Shown here in pieces: positions 62,065 to 64,000 of a stretch of DNA of 64,000 nt. Position 1 is the stretch's first letter. Each line of letters begins with the position of its first letter. The translations under genes were made by a program, and so were the position numbers. The notes under the pieces were generated by a model. That model saw nothing but the letters and a program-made list of their open reading frames with translations, searched no databases and was not told the origin of the DNA. Source of the DNA: Rubritalea marina DSM 17716 (GTDB taxonomy: Bacteria > Verrucomicrobiota > Verrucomicrobiia > Verrucomicrobiales > Akkermansiaceae); contig NZ_KB899253.1 of NCBI RefSeq assembly GCF_000378105.1, positions 110,051 through 174,050 on the forward strand. The letters run 5' to 3'.

Positions 62065-63699
62065 ATGCTATTGAGCATGAAGTGGATGACGTGCGCGCTT
62101 TCTTTGTATTTATGTTTCCCCATGATCTCGGCTGAGCCGAAGGAGGAAGAATCGGTCCGTTTTGATCCACAACGATTGATCGCAAATCCTGTGAAATCAT
62201 TGGCTGTGCCATCGTCGAATCCTTCATTGGCCGAGCCGATGTTGTTGGTGTTTTCTCCGAGTATGGAGGCTCAAGAGCACGTTCGCCAAGGTTTTGCCTG
62301 GATCAGTGCGTCATGGGATTTTGAAGCTTACCGCCACTTCTGCGCAGCAGTGGAAGCTGATCGACAGTGTTTGATGGCTTATTGCGGTATCGTATTGGCC
62401 CTGACTAGCCCACAGCATGAGTTTCATGAGCAACGTGCTGTTGCCTATAACCGAATGCTCACCTTGGCGGAGTATAAAGAAGAAGGTGAATTCTTTTACC
62501 CTGAGAATGAGAGGATGTATGCGGTGGCAATTGCTGAATTGATTGTCGGTGGCGTGGGGAAGAGTGCACGCGTTTTCCATCACCTTGCTAAAACCTACCC
62601 GAACGACACGATGGGTAGATTGCTCGCGAATTACCTATCGCGCGGTGGTTATGGGGATCTTCAGCGCCCTACGGTGAGGCAACAGCGAAGTATCGACAAT
62701 ATCCAGAGTATTGTTGAGCAAGAGCCAGATGACTCCTTGGCGTTAAATTTTTTGATTATGTTGCAAGCGGAGGCGCCTCAAACTGCTGTTGATTTTGGAA
62801 CTGATCTCGAGCCATTAGTGAAAAAGTTGGTGGATCTGTCTAAAGCTGGGGTGCCGACGTGGCATGAATTGCATGGCTACATTGCGATGCGCGCAGGAAT
62901 GGCAAAAGTGGCAGAGTCCTCATACCGCAAAGCGTACTCTCAGTTCCGGGATTGGAAGAGTAAGAACAAGGTAACCGCAGCTGATTCAGATGTGATCTTA
63001 CGTGTGGGGATGAAGCTTGCTGAACTCATGCTCAAGCAAGGTCGTGATGAAGAAGCCATGGAGGTTTTAGATGTTTTGACCAAAACCCCTCTGATGTTGT
63101 TTCGCGAGGAATCATCTGCACGAGTTCTTTATATGTGGGGGCTTCAAACATTGCCAATGAAAGCTGCCATTGCGAATAGAGAGTATGCTTTGGCGAAGAA
63201 GCGTATGCCAATGCATTTGTTTGCTGACGATTCCAAAGATGAGCCACTTCTGGATATACTCAATGCCTATCGTGCATTACTCGACTGCCACCTCGCAGTG
63301 AGTGAGGGCGCCACACAAAAAGCGGATTCGTATTATACAAACTTCAATCGCCACCTTGATCAGTTGGTGAAAAAAGAAGGGAAGTATCATAAGCATCCAG
63401 CCTACCTAGAGTATATCCGCAGTCTCGACGGCTTATTGATTTATTCCAAAGAGCTAAAATCGAGACTCGTGTCGCAAGATCATGCCAAGTTGTATTGGCT
63501 GCAACTAGCCGCAGAGACACCAAATATTCCATCGCGTATTCAGCCATTAGAGGTGATCTATCCGATGCAGTATAGATTGGGCGAGTTTTTTGAAGCCCAA
63601 GGTGATTCGGAGGCTGCACTTGAAGCATACCGAGCCGCTACGGTGAAGGATCCCATATACCTCCCTGCTCATCAAGCGGTGGAACGACTGTCAAAGTGA
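62065..63699 (+). CDS. Exported TPR-type protein
   Basis: A 544-residue protein with a signal peptide (about 5-23, ending MISAEP). The bulk (about 80-540) is alpha-helical with TPR-like repeats, for example AWISASWDFEAYRHFCAAVE, SSYRKAYSQFRDWK, AELMLKQGRDEEAMEVLDVL and a final LGEFFEAQGDSEAALEAYRA. Such proteins serve as scaffolds for protein contacts in the periplasm. No enzyme motif found. Start may be the Met at 62065 or 62077; the latter gives a tighter signal peptide. It is monocistronic on the + strand, after the divergent proC. Confidence 0.8.
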   Translation: MLLSMKWMTCALSLYLCFPMISAEPKEEESVRFDPQRLIANPVKSLAVPSSNPSLAEPMLLVFSPSMEAQEHVRQGFAWISASWDFEAYRHFCAAVEADRQCLMAYCGIVLALTSPQHEFHEQRAVAYNRMLTLAEYKEEGEFFYPENERMYAVAIAELIVGGVGKSARVFHHLAKTYPNDTMGRLLANYLSRGGYGDLQRPTVRQQRSIDNIQSIVEQEPDDSLALNFLIMLQAEAPQTAVDFGTDLEPLVKKLVDLSKAGVPTWHELHGYIAMRAGMAKVAESSYRKAYSQFRDWKSKNKVTAADSDVILRVGMKLAELMLKQGRDEEAMEVLDVLTKTPLMLFREESSARVLYMWGLQTLPMKAAIANREYALAKKRMPMHLFADDSKDEPLLDILNAYRALLDCHLAVSEGATQKADSYYTNFNRHLDQLVKKEGKYHKHPAYLEYIRSLDGLLIYSKELKSRLVSQDHAKLYWLQLAAETPNIPSRIQPLEVIYPMQYRLGEFFEAQGDSEAALEAYRAATVKDPIYLPAHQAVERLSK

Positions 63700-64000
63700 A
63701 GGCTAGCACAGGTGCTCAGTGTTCAGCTTGGCTGGTCTAGAGCCATGACACTCCAGTCTTATGCCAAAAGAGTAGTGAATTTCCAGTTCGAGCTATTCCG
63801 TGATGTGGATTAGATGGGTTTCCCCTAAAAGTGAATTTGTTGAAAATGCAGTGGTTTATGGATGGTCTTGAATAAAAAGTGAAAAAAGGTGCCGAAATGA
63901 CTTGCGTGACTCTGAGGAATATGTAGATTGCGCCCCGCCTCACCCGCCAAGGGGAGCGCAGGAGAAACTCGCTAAGTTGATCCGGAGCACGGCTCCGCAA
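63700..64000. other. Gene-free end of window with possible structured RNA start
   Basis: No convincing coding frame. On the + strand, TTGCGT and TAGATT (63903-63908 and 63925-63930, 16 bases apart) could be a promoter. The sequence after about 63929 folds locally: GCGCCCC against GGGGAGCGC, and CGGAG-cacgg-CTCCG at the very end. It could be the 5' part of a structured RNA cut by the window, but no family motif was recognised. Confidence 0.3.

Noticed and set aside
63737..64000. Minus-strand open frame reaching the window end
   Set aside because: Unstructured composition with no recognised motif and poor start context; left uncalled.
1..64000. CRISPR arrays, tRNA genes and insertion sequences
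   Set aside because: No regularly spaced direct repeats, cloverleaf-like sequences or transposase genes with inverted repeats were recognised by eye.

Overview
The window looks like a chromosomal segment of a Gram-negative member of the Verrucomicrobiota, probably a marine lineage near Rubritalea/Akkermansiaceae. This is inference from gene content and style: a secreted Cys-type sulfatase, a ThuA-like protein, a long secreted modular protein, an EF-hand protein, a TatA, lipoproteins with lipoboxes, and a MoxR/Bat cluster. No rRNA, tRNA, phage, IS element or CRISPR array was recognised. Coding density is high, and most gaps hold a terminator or nothing recognisable.

Layout. 1-2.6 kb: gamma-carbonic-anhydrase-like protein (cut by the window edge), bifunctional-nuclease-domain protein, MscS channel and nitroreductase, all on +. 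2.7-5.6 kb: argH with a 46-aa membrane peptide gene upstream, a Dabb protein and a ROK-type glucokinase. 5.6-13.8 kb: a tightly coupled minus-strand cluster, moxR - DUF58 - small BatD-like - batA - batB/C fusion - batD/E fusion, with stop/start overlaps at several junctions. 13.9-21.4 kb: DUF3820 protein, ThuA-like protein and a 1969-aa secreted modular protein with three related beta-rich modules. 21.7-23.7 kb: 37-aa membrane peptide, tsf and rpsB with a promoter. 23.9-34.8 kb: small hypothetical, sulfatase, AGCS symporter, a SecD-head-like protein, M23 peptidase, xseA, Cys-rich metal-binding protein, membrane protein, fabD and a monoheme cytochrome. 35-41 kb: a minus-strand run of ABC exporter, sugar nucleotidyltransferase, AmgK-like kinase, CHASE2-like membrane protein and argB. 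41.2-51 kb: two related coiled-coil membrane proteins, ACT protein, transketolase, five-EF-hand protein, GH63-like glucosidase and a phospholipase-D lipoprotein. 51-64 kb: ilvE, a coiled-coil membrane protein, MidA-like methyltransferase diverging from a class A PBP, a three-gene set (zinc ribbon protein, unknown protein with a CoaD-like motif, ArgA-like protein), an EEP lipoprotein, tatA, proC and a TPR protein.

Themes. Arginine/proline genes (argH, argB, an ArgA-like fusion, proC) are dispersed rather than clustered. Envelope functions dominate: Bat complex, PBP, M23 peptidase, possible amino-sugar recycling, ABC exporter, MscS and TatA. The most unusual observations are the class A PBP, whose glycosyltransferase motifs are intact while all three transpeptidase motifs are altered; an intrinsic terminator hairpin written into the signal-peptide codons of the gene after tatA; the zinc ribbon/CoaD-like/ArgA-like three-gene set; and the repeated modules of the 1969-aa protein.
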